This document shows, piece by piece, positions 33,277-45,358 of a DNA stretch of 64,000 nt. Each line of letters begins with the position of its first letter. Positions within the stretch are counted from its first letter, which is position 1. This DNA is from Flammulina velutipes. Lineage: Eukaryota; Basidiomycota; Agaricomycetes; Agaricales; Physalacriaceae. The notes beneath the pieces were generated by a model. It saw only the letters and a list, made by a program, of their open reading frames with translations. It did not search any database and was not told the origin of the DNA. The translations under genes and the position numbers were made by a program. The stretch covers positions 3,844,001 to 3,908,000 of the forward strand of contig CM022368.1 of the NCBI GenBank assembly GCA_011800155.1, given 5' to 3'.

Positions 33277-36200
33277 ATGGGTTCAGATAGGACCTACGCG
33301 CCGATGCCAGTTAGTACTCGCAAGCGGCGCTCTCTCTTGCTTGTCCCAATTGCAGTTATCCTGACCCTCGTCCTTCGACTTTGCCTGGATATTTCGCCAC
33401 CAAAGTCCCCGGACTATGCTTCGGAGTGGAAAGATAATGTATGGCCATACCGCGAGCAGACTCCATGGGACATATCCACCGACTTTGCGTATCCCCGCAC
33501 TTTGGAATACGATGTGGAGGAAGGGACTTGGCTGAGGTTGGATGTACACCCTGTTACGGGTGAAGTCGTCTTTGACATGCTGGGCGACTTGTATTGCTTG
33601 AACACGTCGAAACCCGGCGCGGAGATAGTAGTGGCGCACCCTATCCTTGTCGGCGTGCCATATGATTCCGATCCCCATTTTTCCCCCACTGGCGACCGCC
33701 TCGTCTTTCGCAGCGATGCAGAGCTCGGCGTCGAGAACATCTGGGTCATGCCTTGGAAAGGCTGTCTGGAAATGGATGTCAATCGAGCGAAGCAACGCGT
33801 GGATAAGGGTTTAAACCGCTTAATGGCCGAGGGCAGATTACAAGGTGAGTTTACTTTTGTCTCTGCAGAAAAAATCTCAAACGGTTTGTAGCTCGTAGAG
33901 TGACCAATGAGACGTTCAGATGGGTCTCCGACGCCCGCTTTCATCCATCTGGTTCCAAAATTATTGCATCTAAATGGCACACATCCTACATCACCCTCGC
34001 CGCCTCGGAGGGATGGGAATACGATGTTCCTTCCTTCTCTGATAAGACCCTCATTAAGCCACACAGTGGCCGTCGCCTCCTAGGACGTACTCTCCCACCA
34101 GGAAAAACTCTGGAGGACTACGGCGATCTACAAATTGGACCCGAACAGTTTTCATGGCGCACGGATGACACCCTGGTCTACGCGAAGAATGTCAATGATG
34201 CATATAGGATAAGTGACTCTACCCACGGTGCGCCTGTTGTTTGTGTATCAGTCAAAGCGCTCACAGACATTTATTCAGACGTCCATAAAGGTATCTACGC
34301 CATCTTTTCGCGCAATGTCACCAGTGGGAAGGACACGCTTCTCGTCAACTCTTATCCCGGTGGCGCTTCCCGTCCCGAACTCTCTCGTGATAAACGAACA
34401 CTCGCTTTTGTCAGGCGTGTCCGAGATCATGAAATGCTTGTCTTCTTGTAAGCATTCACTTGCCCATTATATATCATATTAATCTATCGTTATCAGGGAT
34501 CTCGAAACTGGCACATTCAGTCATATATTCGACGGCCTCACATACGACCTGTCGGCAGTTTGGGCACCCATGGGCACCTATCCTTCCTTCGCATTTACGC
34601 CATCTGACGACGCTGTCATCATCTGGGCTGCCGGTCAAATTTATAATATACCTCTCACCACAAACTCGCTTGGTGAACGCGTGCGAGATGGAGATCCTAC
34701 GCCTATCCGCTTCAAAGCACATATCAAGCTCCAGCTTGCCGACACCTTGAAAGGTGGACTTGATCTAGTATCACTGGAGACGCAGGACAAGATGAGCGTG
34801 AACGCGTTCCGTGACCTAGACATCGATGAGAAGGGAGAAAGGGCGATCATGCAGGCGGCTGGCGTGACGGTGATACAAGATGTCCGCTCCGGGACAACGA
34901 TAAAAGTCCCCGTCCTGGACACCAATGCGCCATACTATTCCCCTAGCTTTGTTGGCGGGTTCACGAACCTAATCGTACACGCCAGATGGTCAGATACTGC
35001 ATTCACGACCTTTGAGCTTGCGGATGTCACCTCTGGATCTGTATGGGCAGTCAACGGGCTGACGTTGGGTCGCTACCAATGCCCTGCGATCTCTACAGGT
35101 GCTGGACGAGATCGAACCATCGCGTTTATCAAGAGCGCTGGTGACTATTTGACGGGGGATGTCGTTGCCACGGCGCAGCCTGGATTATACGTCGGCACCA
35201 TCATTCTACCAGAGCACGATACCGATCAAGTCTTCATAACGAACGTCCGGTTCATCTCTGAGCTCACACCTGGCCCCGTAGACAACGTCCGCCTCAAGTT
35301 CACACCTGACTTGTCTCAACTTCTCGTCCAGGAGGCCAAGAAAATCTCTATAATCGACATCGACGCTACTCCCGACCTTCTAGGCATGTATCCCCAATTC
35401 AACGTGGTATCTGGACAGATGACGCAGGAACTCGCGGTAGCCTCTGCTGAGGCTAAGGTGGTTGCATTCATAGAATTTCAGCACCTATTTCTGGCGCAAC
35501 TGGACGATTTGGAGGATCACAAAAGGCTGTGGGCTAAGCCTGGAAATGCTACCAAGGGCCTTGCGAGGTTGAGCTTGTACGGGGCTCACCATGTCGCGTG
35601 GAGCGGTAATGGCAGCAAGGTCTTCTGGCTTTTCGGTATGTCCTCAGCTACGCCTCGGAGGATTGGGATGATTCTAACGATAGTATCGTAAAGGCCCGAC
35701 TCTACATTCCTTAGAGGTATCTCACCTGAAGACGTGCTCCTCAAAGGTCAAGGGTGACGCGCTACATTTTGGAATCAAGTGTATCCAAGACTTAGTGCAA
35801 GAGCAGAAAATCAGTGTATCACATTCGACGGATATTTCTAGATTGAAACGGGACGCAATATCAACCAACCAGACAAGTGTTCTAGTCCTACGGAACGCAA
35901 CTATCTTGACGATGAATACTGGCACAGTGGATTCAGACATTCATTATGAGGGTGTCATAGTCGTTGTCGATGGTATCATCCGAGCTGTGGGATCCGCCCA
36001 CGACGTAGACATCCCGACAGGCGCGAAGATTGTGGATGCACATGGGGGTAATTCTCCAACGTCTTCTTCAGTTGGGACAAGGTTGATCTCGATTTTCCGA
36101 ACAGGATACTTAATACCGGGATTTATTGACGTTCATGCTCATTGGACTGGACCCTTGACACCATATCCCGCTAAATCGTGGCAGATGCAGACTTTCCTGG

Positions 36201-37890
36201 CCTACGGGGTTACAACTATGCATAAGTGCGTAGTCAGAACTGCAAGTTGTAGCTTATACCAGCGCTAATATTCCATTTTAGTCCAAGTTCTGCTACTGTC
36301 GTCAGTTTTATTGAACGAAGTCGGTTGGAGAGTGGGCATTTCATTGGCCCGCGTATCTTTACTACTGGATCACCTCTCTTTGGCGGTGGTTGGGTCGGGA
36401 TACATGAGGAGATCGTTGATTTGGACGAAGCTAAAGCTGCTCTCATGCGCATCAAGGCCGAGGGTGGTCCGGCAAGTCTATCGTACAAAAACTATCAATT
36501 ACCCTCTCGGTATGTTGTTATGTTTTTATCTACGGCATTCTTTCTTATTTCTGTCATCATCAAGTGCTTCTCGGCAGCGATTGCTTCGAACGGGTAAGGA
36601 ACTGGGTCTGCTCTGTGTACCAGAAGGAGGAGGCTACTTCGACTGGGATCTAACCTACATCATCGACGGTGAGCTCCTCACTATATTGGCCTTCTTTCGT
36701 CTTACATTTGAGAAGGGATGACCACAGTGGAACACTCTATTCCACCTGCGATCTTATCACGGGTGGCATTTTCGTGTGGTGCCACCGTGGCAACACACCG
36801 TGTGGAGACGTCGTGTAAACACGACGTAGGGAGCCTAGACTTAGTTACTTAGGTCTTGGTTAGTACTTATGTATCTAAGTATTATTATATCAAATTTCAT
36901 ACAAAGTGTAGTGTTCTGCATGACCGTGTTTTGTCATCTTCTTCGGTGGGTGGCCTTGTTGTCTGCATGGCCAGAGTCAACTTGAAAGCATTCAATTTTA
37001 ATTTTCTCTAAAACATATCAATAATAAAACAAATATATAACTATTGTTTGAAACGAAACCCTGGTGGTGCAACGGTAGCACCACACGGTGTGGTGCCACG
37101 GTGGCACCACACGAAAATGCCACCCGTGTATACGGCGATGTAATGATATTGTTTGCCGAGAGTGGAACAGGCTCGACTCCAACCCATGTTGTTAGCTATG
37201 GAGGACCAGCGTTCGGCGAGGAATATGTTTGGGCGCATGACGACGTCCCCAACGATCCAAAGTAAGGTTCTATATTACGCATCAAGTCAAAGACTAATCT
37301 CTGGTAATTAGACTACGTCGGTTTATCAGGCATGATACGCTAGAAGGCCTGCATGAAACTCAAGCGCGACCTCGAGACTGTATGTACTAGGCATGCATGC
37401 TGTCGTCGCTTTCTCTCATCCATATCGTAGCATATGTCATGTTCAACACCTCCCAAACCACCGCAAATATGGTGCGGAAAGGGCTCAAGGCCCACATCGG
37501 TGCTCACGGCGAGCCTCCCATGGGGCACAACTATCACTCCGAGATGGCTTTCACCCAAGCTGGAGGATTGACTAACTACGAGGTACAAACTATCTTGTCC
37601 TGACCCCAAACATAAATTGAAAACATTCTTCTCAGGTTTTGCAGGCCGCCACCTCACATGCAGCACAAACCCTCGGTCTCTGGGAGTCTATTGGCTCCCT
37701 TGCTCCTGGAAAGCTGGCAGATTTCCTAGTTTATGAGCCTGGGGTGGACCTGCTGAATGGGCCTATAAGCAATACACGCCAACTCAAGTTTGTTGCCCGT
37801 GGCGGGCGGGTTTGGAGCGCCGAAGATATGGCAGAGATTTGGCCACTAGAGAGGGAACCGCAGCAAATGCCTCCATATAATGTAATGTAA
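33277..37890 (+). pseudogene. Propeller/amidohydrolase fusion protein, copy B, interrupted by a transposable element
   Basis: The N-terminus MGSDRTYAPMPVSTRKRRS is followed by a membrane anchor (LLLVPIAVILTLVLRL), a TolB/WD40-like propeller (HPVTGEVVFDMLGDLY, SDPHFSPTGDRLVFRSD, ARFHPSGSKIIASKW) and, from about 35880, an amidohydrolase. The latter shows LRNATILTMNTG, the metal-binding GFIDVHAHW (HxH), SLSYKNYQLPSR (bridging Lys), MTTVEHSIP (His), AHIGAHGEPPMGH and GSLAPGKLADFLVYEP. Introns match copy A at 33845-33892 and in the 34228-34287 region. After exon sequence EHSIPPAIL at 36756 a 371-base element intrudes and brings an in-frame TAG at 36850, so about 280 C-terminal residues including metal-site residues would be lost unless splicing removes part of it. 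The rest of the frame is clean, so the break looks recent. Substrate unknown. Confidence 0.82.
36758..37128. mobile_element. Non-autonomous inverted-repeat element (MITE-like, possibly CACTA-type)
   Basis: The element starts CACGGGTGGCATTTTCGTGT and ends with its inverse. The terminal inverted repeats run about 48 bases (36758-36805 and 37081-37128) with a single mismatch (caacacacc against caccacacc). Within the repeats the sub-motif gtggtgccaccgtgg is itself palindromic. It is flanked by TAT on both sides (36755-36757 and 37129-37131), a 3-base target duplication. The CAC...GTG ends and 3-base duplication fit CACTA-like elements, but the family call is tentative. The core is AT-rich and codes for nothing. 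It sits inside an exon of the amidohydrolase gene. Confidence 0.85.
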
Positions 37891-38007
37891 TTCTTGAGAT
37901 CATGATATAGGTAGTGTATAGTATAGACGCGTACATAGATCAAACAGGAATGATACAAATCCATGGATGAGTAATCGAAATATTGAGCCGGCCAGAGTTA
38001 CTTAGTC

Positions 38008-40165
38008 TCACTTACGAGGCTGAACTCCTAAGGCCTTCATGAACGTCTCGAATGTAATGAGACCGTCGCAAGTCTTTATATCCTCTGCTTCTCCATCATC
38101 AAACTTGCGGAATACTTCTTTGAATAGGTTCCTGAGAGGTTGAAGCCATGTCTTAAGCAACGGCTTAAACTCGGGTCTGCATTCGGCCCAGACACTGGTT
38201 GCACCAGACATGGACATCAAGAAGTGATATTTACTGTTTTTGGCTTTCTCGAATTGGCTTTCCACCTCGGCATTCCATTTGCCAAGCTCCGAGCTAATGG
38301 GCAGGCGACGTTTATTGGGAAGATCGAAATGAGTAGCAGCCCAAACAAGGAAGTAGAGGAAAGATTCGAGATCGTGACGATAGAGATGAGGCGGATGTTC
38401 AGTGCTTAGCAGGTCATATGCCATGAACGGGGCTGTCCCAGTTCGTTGCTGAGCGCCAGAAGTAATAACATCGCCATTGTGATCCACAGGAGAAGCGTTG
38501 TCGAAATCCAAGAGAACACCGTTAACTTCGTCGCGGACACGGTAAAGCATGACGTTGCCTTCACTAATGTCTCGATGTAGGACTTTGCCCTTCATATAAG
38601 CTCGATGATGGCCTGTAGAGAACGATTAGAGTTGGGTAAGAGTTGATTGGAAATGATCACTTACATTCGACGACGTGAATGAAGGCGCGTTTGAACTCTT
38701 CGAGGTTATTGACCTCCCATAAAGGCGAGAAACGTTGGGCTACGCTAGCGAGAAGGTGACGTGGCGTTGAGATTAAGCGGGGGTTCAAAGCGAAACGGGG
38801 TAGATGAAGGTCGTTCTCCGAGTCATACAGCCGACTGAAATCGATATGAGGTAGGTACGGCGCGAGCTCTGGTGCGAGAGCGAGAATATCACGAATCGTG
38901 TCTGTCTCGGGACGGCGACGATGGGGATTGATCCAAGAGAACTTCAAAGCCAACGGAGTGTCGACCTCTTCTTCAGTGTGGACTGGAAGAACGATGGTGC
39001 GCCTATGCAGAATCTCTCGAGCGATGAATAGAGGCGCATCCCCTTCAACGAAGTACTTGAACTCTTGTCCAGCTAAATCGGAGAAACAGAAGTAACTGCC
39101 CTCCCACTCCGTCGCGTAACCGCCATCTTTGGATTTGTGGAAGGGGCTGTAGCCGGCATCTGTTGGGGAGCAGAGGCTCATGGCGAAAAGTACAAGCATA
39201 GACAATTTCGTATCTGTCACGAAATTGAAGTCGATTGTGGAAAATGCTCCCATGCAGTCATAGCACCACAGCTTCAGCCGGTCGTTGTGCAACGCAAGGC
39301 CTATTCCAAAAAAGCGATAAACGGCCAACGTCATTTCGGTGACATAGGTGCCCAGCTGTGCATCCTTTTGGGTATATTTGACGCGCTTCACCTCTGAAGG
39401 ACCGTCCTCGTCCTCGTCAGATGACTCGTCAGATCTCGAACGCTTCTGGTTGAGAGTTGGCATGGCGGTGGGCGCAGACGGCGGTCCGAACAAAGGTTTA
39501 TTGGGCATTAGGCGGGGATCGTCTTTTTTCGTTTTCCGTGACCGGAAAGATGGAGGGGAAAGGGTCTTGAAGTTGGTTGGGACTTTGACGCGGTAGAAAG
39601 GATCGTACTTGCGAGGAGGTTTGCTTCTTTTGACCTCCATAGGAAACATCATTCTACCCCACGAAACACTTGTTGCGGGGTCGAATAGTGGGTCCTCGAG
39701 GATAGAATGGGGAACGATCATTATGTCCGGCTTTCTGCATTGGACGGCGGTGTCGGATTTGAGTTGTTTGTCGCCGTTTCCGTGCCAGAACCGGATGCGG
39801 TAGTCGGAGAGTGAGAGACCCTCTGGCAAGGTGGTTTCGACTTGCTTGATGAATGTATTGCATATATGTTGGAAGGGGGCGTAGAGGGCTGGTTCTAGCG
39901 TCTCCCGCCGAAGCAAAAGTGCGCTATAGTCTGCCAGCAGTCCAGCATCGAGGGACCAGCGACCGTCTTCAACGCACTGGTCGAATTGTCGAAGGTGCTC
40001 GTCGGTGAGCTTGAAAACCTGCTGGATCCATTTACGAATCCCATCGTATTGATCGGTGTGCTTATCGTAGTCCGCAACGAGCTTGCTTCGCATCTCCTTA
40101 GCTAAAGTAGTGGGAGCATGGCGCAGACTGTGAGGGGTTGTCATATCTATGTTGGCAATAAGCAT
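38008..40165 (-). CDS. FunK1-type fungal protein kinase
   Basis: FunK1 kinases are an expanded, poorly understood family of mushroom-forming fungi. The first large exon (40165 to about 38660) has the N-terminal FunK1 region, with RKWIQQVFKLTDEHLRQF, YRIRFWHGNGDKQLKSD, KPDIMIVPHSI and FPMEVKRSKPPRKYD. A charged segment follows (RSRSDESSDEDEDGPSEVKR), then LGTYVTEMTLAVYRFF and FSPLWEVNNLEEFKRAFIHV. After one intron the second exon gives the catalytic loop VLHRDISEGNVMLYR, LLDFDNAS (DFD in place of DFG), TGTAPFMAYDLL and LYRHDLESFLYFLVW, and ends ALGVQPRK. Start is either 40165 or 40144; a 50-nt GT-AG intron-like sequence spans the first, which suggests 40144 with an intron in the leader. Apparently intact. 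Confidence 0.9.
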
Positions 40166-40808
40166 CAGTTGATTGTTAGTTGAGGAGAATAATTACCTGA
40201 ACTCGAGGAGGTGCGAGAGGATAGTTGGGGGGAGAGATTGTGTTCGTCCATGGTGCATCAAGATAGTCTATATACGGCGCGATTGTTGTCGTTGTAGAGA
40301 AATGAGCTTCGATTGCCTTATAGGCAGTGGTGGCAGCTAACAAAGAAAGTCGATCAATTGTTTGGATTATTTCTGAAGCACGTGGCCGTGACCAACTCCG
40401 GTCCGTTAAACTTGCCGCCGGCACGAACCCCGGTATAATTATTGTGGCCCAAGCGCAATTGCGCATACTAGCAAATGCTGGCCTATATTGCATTAGTAGG
40501 TTGTGGAAATTCAATCCCCGGCCCTCAGGTCATGACTAGACTCACGTCTCACCATAGCCAAGGTCAATGAACACTGATCTGTTTGCGGCATGCGCCACAT
40601 GTATGAACCCATTCATGGCCAAGCCTACCTACTGAGGCCTATACCTACAAGTTACTACCAACATGCATCGTATTTAACTCACAAAACGATAACAGCTGAG
40701 ATAAGGATCGTCCGATATAAGTAGTGAGTATTAAGGTAAAGACGCGTATGTAAATCAGAATGGATACAGATACATGAGTAGTTGGAATATTAAACCGGCT
40801 ACAACTAC
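40166..40808. other. Intergenic between tandem kinase copies; possible 5' leader exon
   Basis: On the minus strand the sequence just upstream of the kinase ends in CAG|GTAATT, a plausible splice donor. Similar sequence (including gattgttgtcgttg, about 40283 and 41935) occurs at the same relative place in the second copy. This looks like a duplicated leader exon rather than coding sequence. From about 40720 the 3' flank of the second copy starts. Confidence 0.4.
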
Positions 40809-41796
40809 TTAGTCCTTACGAGGCTGAACTCCTAAGGCCTTCATGAATGTCTCGAAGGTAATGAGTCCATCCAAGGTCTGCATGTCCTCCACAATTATCT
40901 CATCATCGGCAAGCCTGATGACTACACGCCTGAATAGGCTCCTGAGTGGCATAATCCATGTCTCGACCAACGGCTTGAACTCCGGCCTGCATTCGCTCCA
41001 AATCTGGGCGGCGCCTTCCTTGGTTATCAAGAACACAAGTTTGTGGTCTCTGGCTGATTCAAATCGAGTGGAATTCCATTCTCTGAGTATGGGGTTTATT
41101 GGCAGGCGGCGTTTCTGGGGAAGATCGAAATGCATGGCTGCCCAGATGAGGAAGTAGAGGAAAGATTCAAGATCGTAACGATAGAGATGAGGTGAATGTT
41201 CGGTGCTTAGCAGCTCACGCGCCATGAAAGGAGATGTGCCAATTCGTTGCTGAGCGCCAGAAGTAACGATACGGTCGCAGTTGTGATCGACGCTGGCGTT
41301 ATCGAAATCCAAAAGGACACCGTTGACTTTGTCGTGGACGCGGTAAAACATGATGTTGCATTCACTGACGTCTCGGTGCAGGACTCTGCCTCTCACATAA
41401 TTACGATGATGCGCTATGGAAAAACGATTAGAAATGGCCACAGTCTACTGGAAATAATAACTTACATTCGACAACCTGAAGGAACGCACATTTGAACTCT
41501 TCGAGATTGCTTACCTCCCATAGAGGAGAGAAACGTTGAGGTACGGTAGCGGGGAGGCGTGATGTTGAGGTGAAGCGAGGTTTAGGAACGAAGTGTGATA
41601 AATGGAGGTCGTTCTCTGGCTCGGAGTCGTACACAACGAGATAGGTCTGTCGCGAGGTCCGGTGTAACACATTCTTCGAAATGGCGAACTTGAAGGTGTT
41701 CGTCGGTAAGTCTGAAAATCTGCTAGGTCCATTTACGGATTCCGTCGCATTGCTCGGAGAGCTTATCATAGTCAGCAAGCTTGCCTTGTACGCCAT
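40809..41796 (-). pseudogene. FunK1 kinase tandem copy with large internal deletion
   Basis: The C-terminal kinase half is intact and very close to the neighbour: VLHRDVSECNIMFYR, LLDFDNAS, GTSPFMARELL, LYRYDLESFLYFLIW and ALGVQPRKD, with the same intron upstream. The N-terminal part is reduced to a trace. On the minus strand about 41800-41690 matches the neighbour's CDGIRKW and LTDEHL region but has an in-frame TAG, and it then jumps directly to the region preceding FSPLWEVSNLEEFKCAF. Roughly 1 kb (over 300 residues) present in the neighbour is missing. Flanks on both sides also match the neighbour, so it arose by tandem duplication followed by internal deletion. Confidence 0.8.
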
Positions 41797-42525
41797 CCGA
41801 CAGCGTGTCGATGATAAGCCTTCAAGAAATTGCTAGTCGAGACTGAGATTACTTGAAGAGGTATGGGCGAATCCGAGTCGATGATAATCGGAGAGCGTTC
41901 ATTCATGTTGCGTCCAGGTAATTTATAGGCTACGATTGTTGTCGTTGACGATGGCAGTGAACAATGCACTTGTTCAGGGGTCTTTTCAACCCGAATTCCC
42001 ACGTTAGCGGGCGAACTGCATGCGGTCCAACGATGTAGGTGTTGTGGCCTCTGTTTTGCTTAGTTTTCAAATCATTAGAGACTACTAACCACAAGTTTCT
42101 CAAGCGAAAGTCCGAACTCACTCTTTGAGTCGTTTTATTGGCAACTGGGCCGACTGTTGACCCATGAAGGCCCCATAGTGGACGATGCCCCAAGGCGCCA
42201 TTGTACTCATGACGACTGTAGTAGAGCGGTGTACGCATCCAATAGAGGAGTATACATGCCACTATCTACTATGATTTGCGACTGCTGTGCCTGTCTTGCT
42301 CATACATGCGCATATGCGTGCGCCACACAATGTATCTACGCCCGCCGAAAGAAATTAGCCAGACCAAGCCTATTGTTCATGTAAATAGAAGATCTTCAGC
42401 TTGTATAGATATCATGATTCGTTACATTCATCACAAAAGATAGCAAATAAAAAAGAGATAGATAGCGTATACACACTTCCCTCAATTCCCGATGTCCCTT
42501 CTTATATAATCATCGAAGTTCAACT
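41797..42525. other. Intergenic, no gene supported
   Basis: The kinase-proximal part (to about 42000) resembles the leader region of the intact kinase. The rest has only short frames. Confidence 0.4.
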
Positions 42526-43221
42526 TCACTCCTCGTCAGCTGCTTTCTTCTCCTCGTCAGCCTCCTTCTCCTCCTCGTCAGCAGTCTTTTCATCCTCCTT
42601 GGCGGTTTCTTCCTTTTCCTCGGCCTCCTCACCGTCACCAGGAGCTTGCTTGCTTCCAACAACAGTTGCGTTGATGCTAGAGTCAACCATTAGCATACCC
42701 TCTCTGTAACAACGCAAAAATGAACATACCTCAACATAACCTGAACTTTCTCCTTCTCGTCGCCAGAGCCCTGAAGCTCAACGGTGAAGCGCTTAGAACC
42801 CTTCCAGCCGTAGCTCCCAGTGTTGAACGACGTAGCAGTGAGAGTGACTGCAGACAAGAAGCCCGGGTCAGCATTAGCAGCCGGGACGGATTCGTCGTCG
42901 GCAATGCTAGGAGGGGTGTGGGTAATGTTTACGTGAAGGGGAAGCGCCTTCGATTTGAAGGCTGATGCGGGCAAAGTTGCCTAACAGCAACTGTTAGCTC
43001 TGCTTGCTACATGAAAAAATAAAGTGGAAAGCTTACCTTGGCACCGCCTTTCTTGCCTCCTTTTTTGGCTTTGCTGGCTGGGCTCGTTCCGTTGCCTGTC
43101 TTTGCTGCTTTCGACGCCCGTGTGGTGGGGCCAGCGCCTGAATCATCAGCAGTTCTCTTAGTTCCTATTTAAATGGTTAGCTCATTCGCAGTTGTCATAA
43201 AGGGAGCTCCTCACCAGCCAT
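42526..43221 (-). CDS. Small basic-to-acidic protein, likely nuclear, function unknown
   Basis: Exon 1 codes only MA plus one base (43221 to about 43214). After an intron follows TKRTADDSGAGPTTRASKAAK with lysine-rich runs (KAKKGGKKGGAKA), then after another intron LPASAFKSKALPLHVNITHT, FLSAVTLTATSFNTGSYGWKG and KRFTVELQGSGDEKEKVQVML. After a third intron come SINATVVGSKQAPGD and a tail of about 30 residues made almost wholly of Glu, Lys, Asp and Ala. Total near 165 residues. The central part (SYGWKGSKRFTVEL ... VQVML..NATVVGSK) looks like a folded, conserved beta-rich domain; the ends are charged and probably disordered. No function recognised. Confidence 0.75.
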
Positions 43222-43866
43222 TGATGTTTTACTTAAGGGGTGTTTATGGATGTGTATGAGAGAGGTGTGCGGAAGAGAATTCAATTCGGTGTTGATCTTT
43301 TATATCCTAACAACAATGACGTCACGCGTCAAAGCATGTGATGTGGCGTTTCGTTCCAGGCGTCCCGTTGAATTGACTTTATTGTTCTCGGCGTGTACGT
43401 CCATTGTGTAATTTCTTCGAATTCGATAGTGCCATCCAAAACTTGAGCATACAAAGGTCTATGATCGGGACCCGTTCAGTTGACCATGATGGTCCAGAAC
43501 TCAACTGAACGTCAAAGCTCGGAGTTAAGGCTCAGGCAACCATGCGCATGTAGATGTGTGGGAGATTCCTTGAGAATGGCGCGTAGTACATTCAGAGGGT
43601 GCGTTTTGTTGATTTGAAAATTAGGGCGATGTGCTACGACAGTTAGAAATAGGGGGCCGTAACAAAGAGTTTTTTACGCATCGCGCGCGACTGTAATTGC
43701 AAGTTGAGCGGAATTCGAGATGGGGTGTATACTATTCCATGTCTGTATTAAGATACTCAAAGGTACCGTGTAGTATATTTGTTGATTCAGCATTGCGGAC
43801 GTCTACACAAGTCTCATTAGTTTCACAAAACGGAATGTTCAGAGCGTGCTCACTTTTTGACCCTTT
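43222..43866. other. Intergenic, no gene seen
   Basis: About 645 bases between the small acidic-tailed gene and the 3' end of HEM14. A TATA-like tttatatcc (about 43298) lies upstream of the small gene's start on its strand. Confidence 0.4.
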
Positions 43867-45358
43867 CTACCAAGATTGACCAACGTTCTTTCCAGCTTCC
43901 ACGCAATCTCCAACACTCACGCCATCGACACTCCCACCAATGACCTCCAACCGTCCATCCCAAATGGCCTTGACCGCCTTCCGCATTTCGACCATCCTTT
44001 CCAAATGACCTGGTGTTGGCGTAGAGATGCATTGCTCATGTTTGTGGACCCTCGTCAGCACAGGTACGGGTAGTTCCTTCAGCCCGAGATGTTGTGCGAG
44101 GTGCTTCAGAACTTCGTCGACATCGGCCACACGATGATACGGTCCCCCGAGCATGACTGTTAGTTTGGTGAAGCTGTTCAAAGCACCGGGCGTGTCTTGC
44201 ATGGCTAGTGAGCATGAGTCGAATGTGACGCCTAGAATGCCTGGGCCGGCGTCATCGTAACTAGGTGGACGAGGAATGAGGTAGCCGAATCCTGCTGGGT
44301 GTATAGCTGACGGTGCAACGGGGAATACAAAGTTGATAACGGTGACAGACGAGGCTGGGTTGGCGGTGAGATGGGGTACAGACTGAGTGGTTGGAAGGAG
44401 TTTTTGGAAGGCAGGAAGTGGGATTGTCGAGACAATGTGGGTGGCGTCGAATTCCTTTTCGCTACCTGCCAGCTGGAGTTTGGTTCCTTCGATAGAAAGG
44501 ACAGAGCTATTTGTCTCGATGCTAACTTCGGGGCACGCCAGCAGATAGTCCCTCATCGAGTCGGTCAGACTTCCTAAGCCGCCCTTGAAGGAAAAGACTG
44601 AGAGGTCTGACATGAGCTCGACCAGGTTATCCACGTCGTACTCGGCTTCCGACATGGGTGGCGAGTACCTGGACATGCCCCAGACGAGACTGCCATCACC
44701 GGCGTCTTCTATTGGCCAGGCGAAAGGAAAAGCTGCGCGCACACTAACATTGCGAGAATCTGCGGCGTAGATCCCGTGTATCATGGCGCTCCCGAGCGTG
44801 TCCGCTAGCCGTTCACCAAAGCGCCGAGAGAGAAGGCTATGAACTGACTCGTCTTCAATTCCTGTAGGGCGATTGCCCTTTTTGAAGAACTCTTTCCCCA
44901 CTGCAGGAACAAGCAGGGAGCGCAAAGGAGATTTCAAAGCGGCTAATAATGCTGTTGGCAGAGCCTCCAGGCGCCCTAGCTCGGGAACGTAGATGAATCG
45001 ATTCCGGGCTGCTGCTGCTGTCTTGGGAACTGCGATGACCGACTGGCGAAGATTCAATAGATGGATCTAGACTTTTGGTATGAATGAGTATGCGCGACGT
45101 TGGAGGGCTTTGTAGACGCACCAGCTCCAGGACCGATCCTGCATTGGGGCGAAGCGTCCTTGGGCCTGCTTCGAGCAACATTTCGGCAGATTCACCGCGT
45201 TCATTTTGTACTTGGACGCGCTCGCTGCGTATCCAGCCGCCGAGCCTATCACTCTTCTCGAAGAGGCGAATGCACGCTTCAGGAAAGCGACGGGAGAGAT
45301 GAAAGGCCGCCGAAAGGCCAGAGATGCCACCGCCGAGGATGGCTATGCGTTTGTTCAT
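43867..45358 (-). CDS. HEM14: Protoporphyrinogen oxidase
   Basis: Oxidises protoporphyrinogen IX to protoporphyrin IX, the penultimate step of haem synthesis, in the mitochondrial inner membrane. The N-terminus MNKRIAILGGGISGLSAAFH carries the FAD dinucleotide motif GGGISG, followed by FEKSDRLGGWIRSE and LLEAGPRTLRP. One intron (GTGCGT ... TCTAG, about 45117-45069) joins SVLEL to IHLLNLRQSVIAVPK. Then come NRFIYVPELGRLEALP, the family stretches ESVHSLLSRRFGERLAD and MIHGIYAADSRNVSVRAAFP, GLGSLTDSMRDYL, HIVSTIPLPAFQKLL and the C-terminal GGSVDGVSVGDCVEAGKNV, the second FAD contact. About 480 residues, full length. Divergent from SPC2. Confidence 0.93.
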
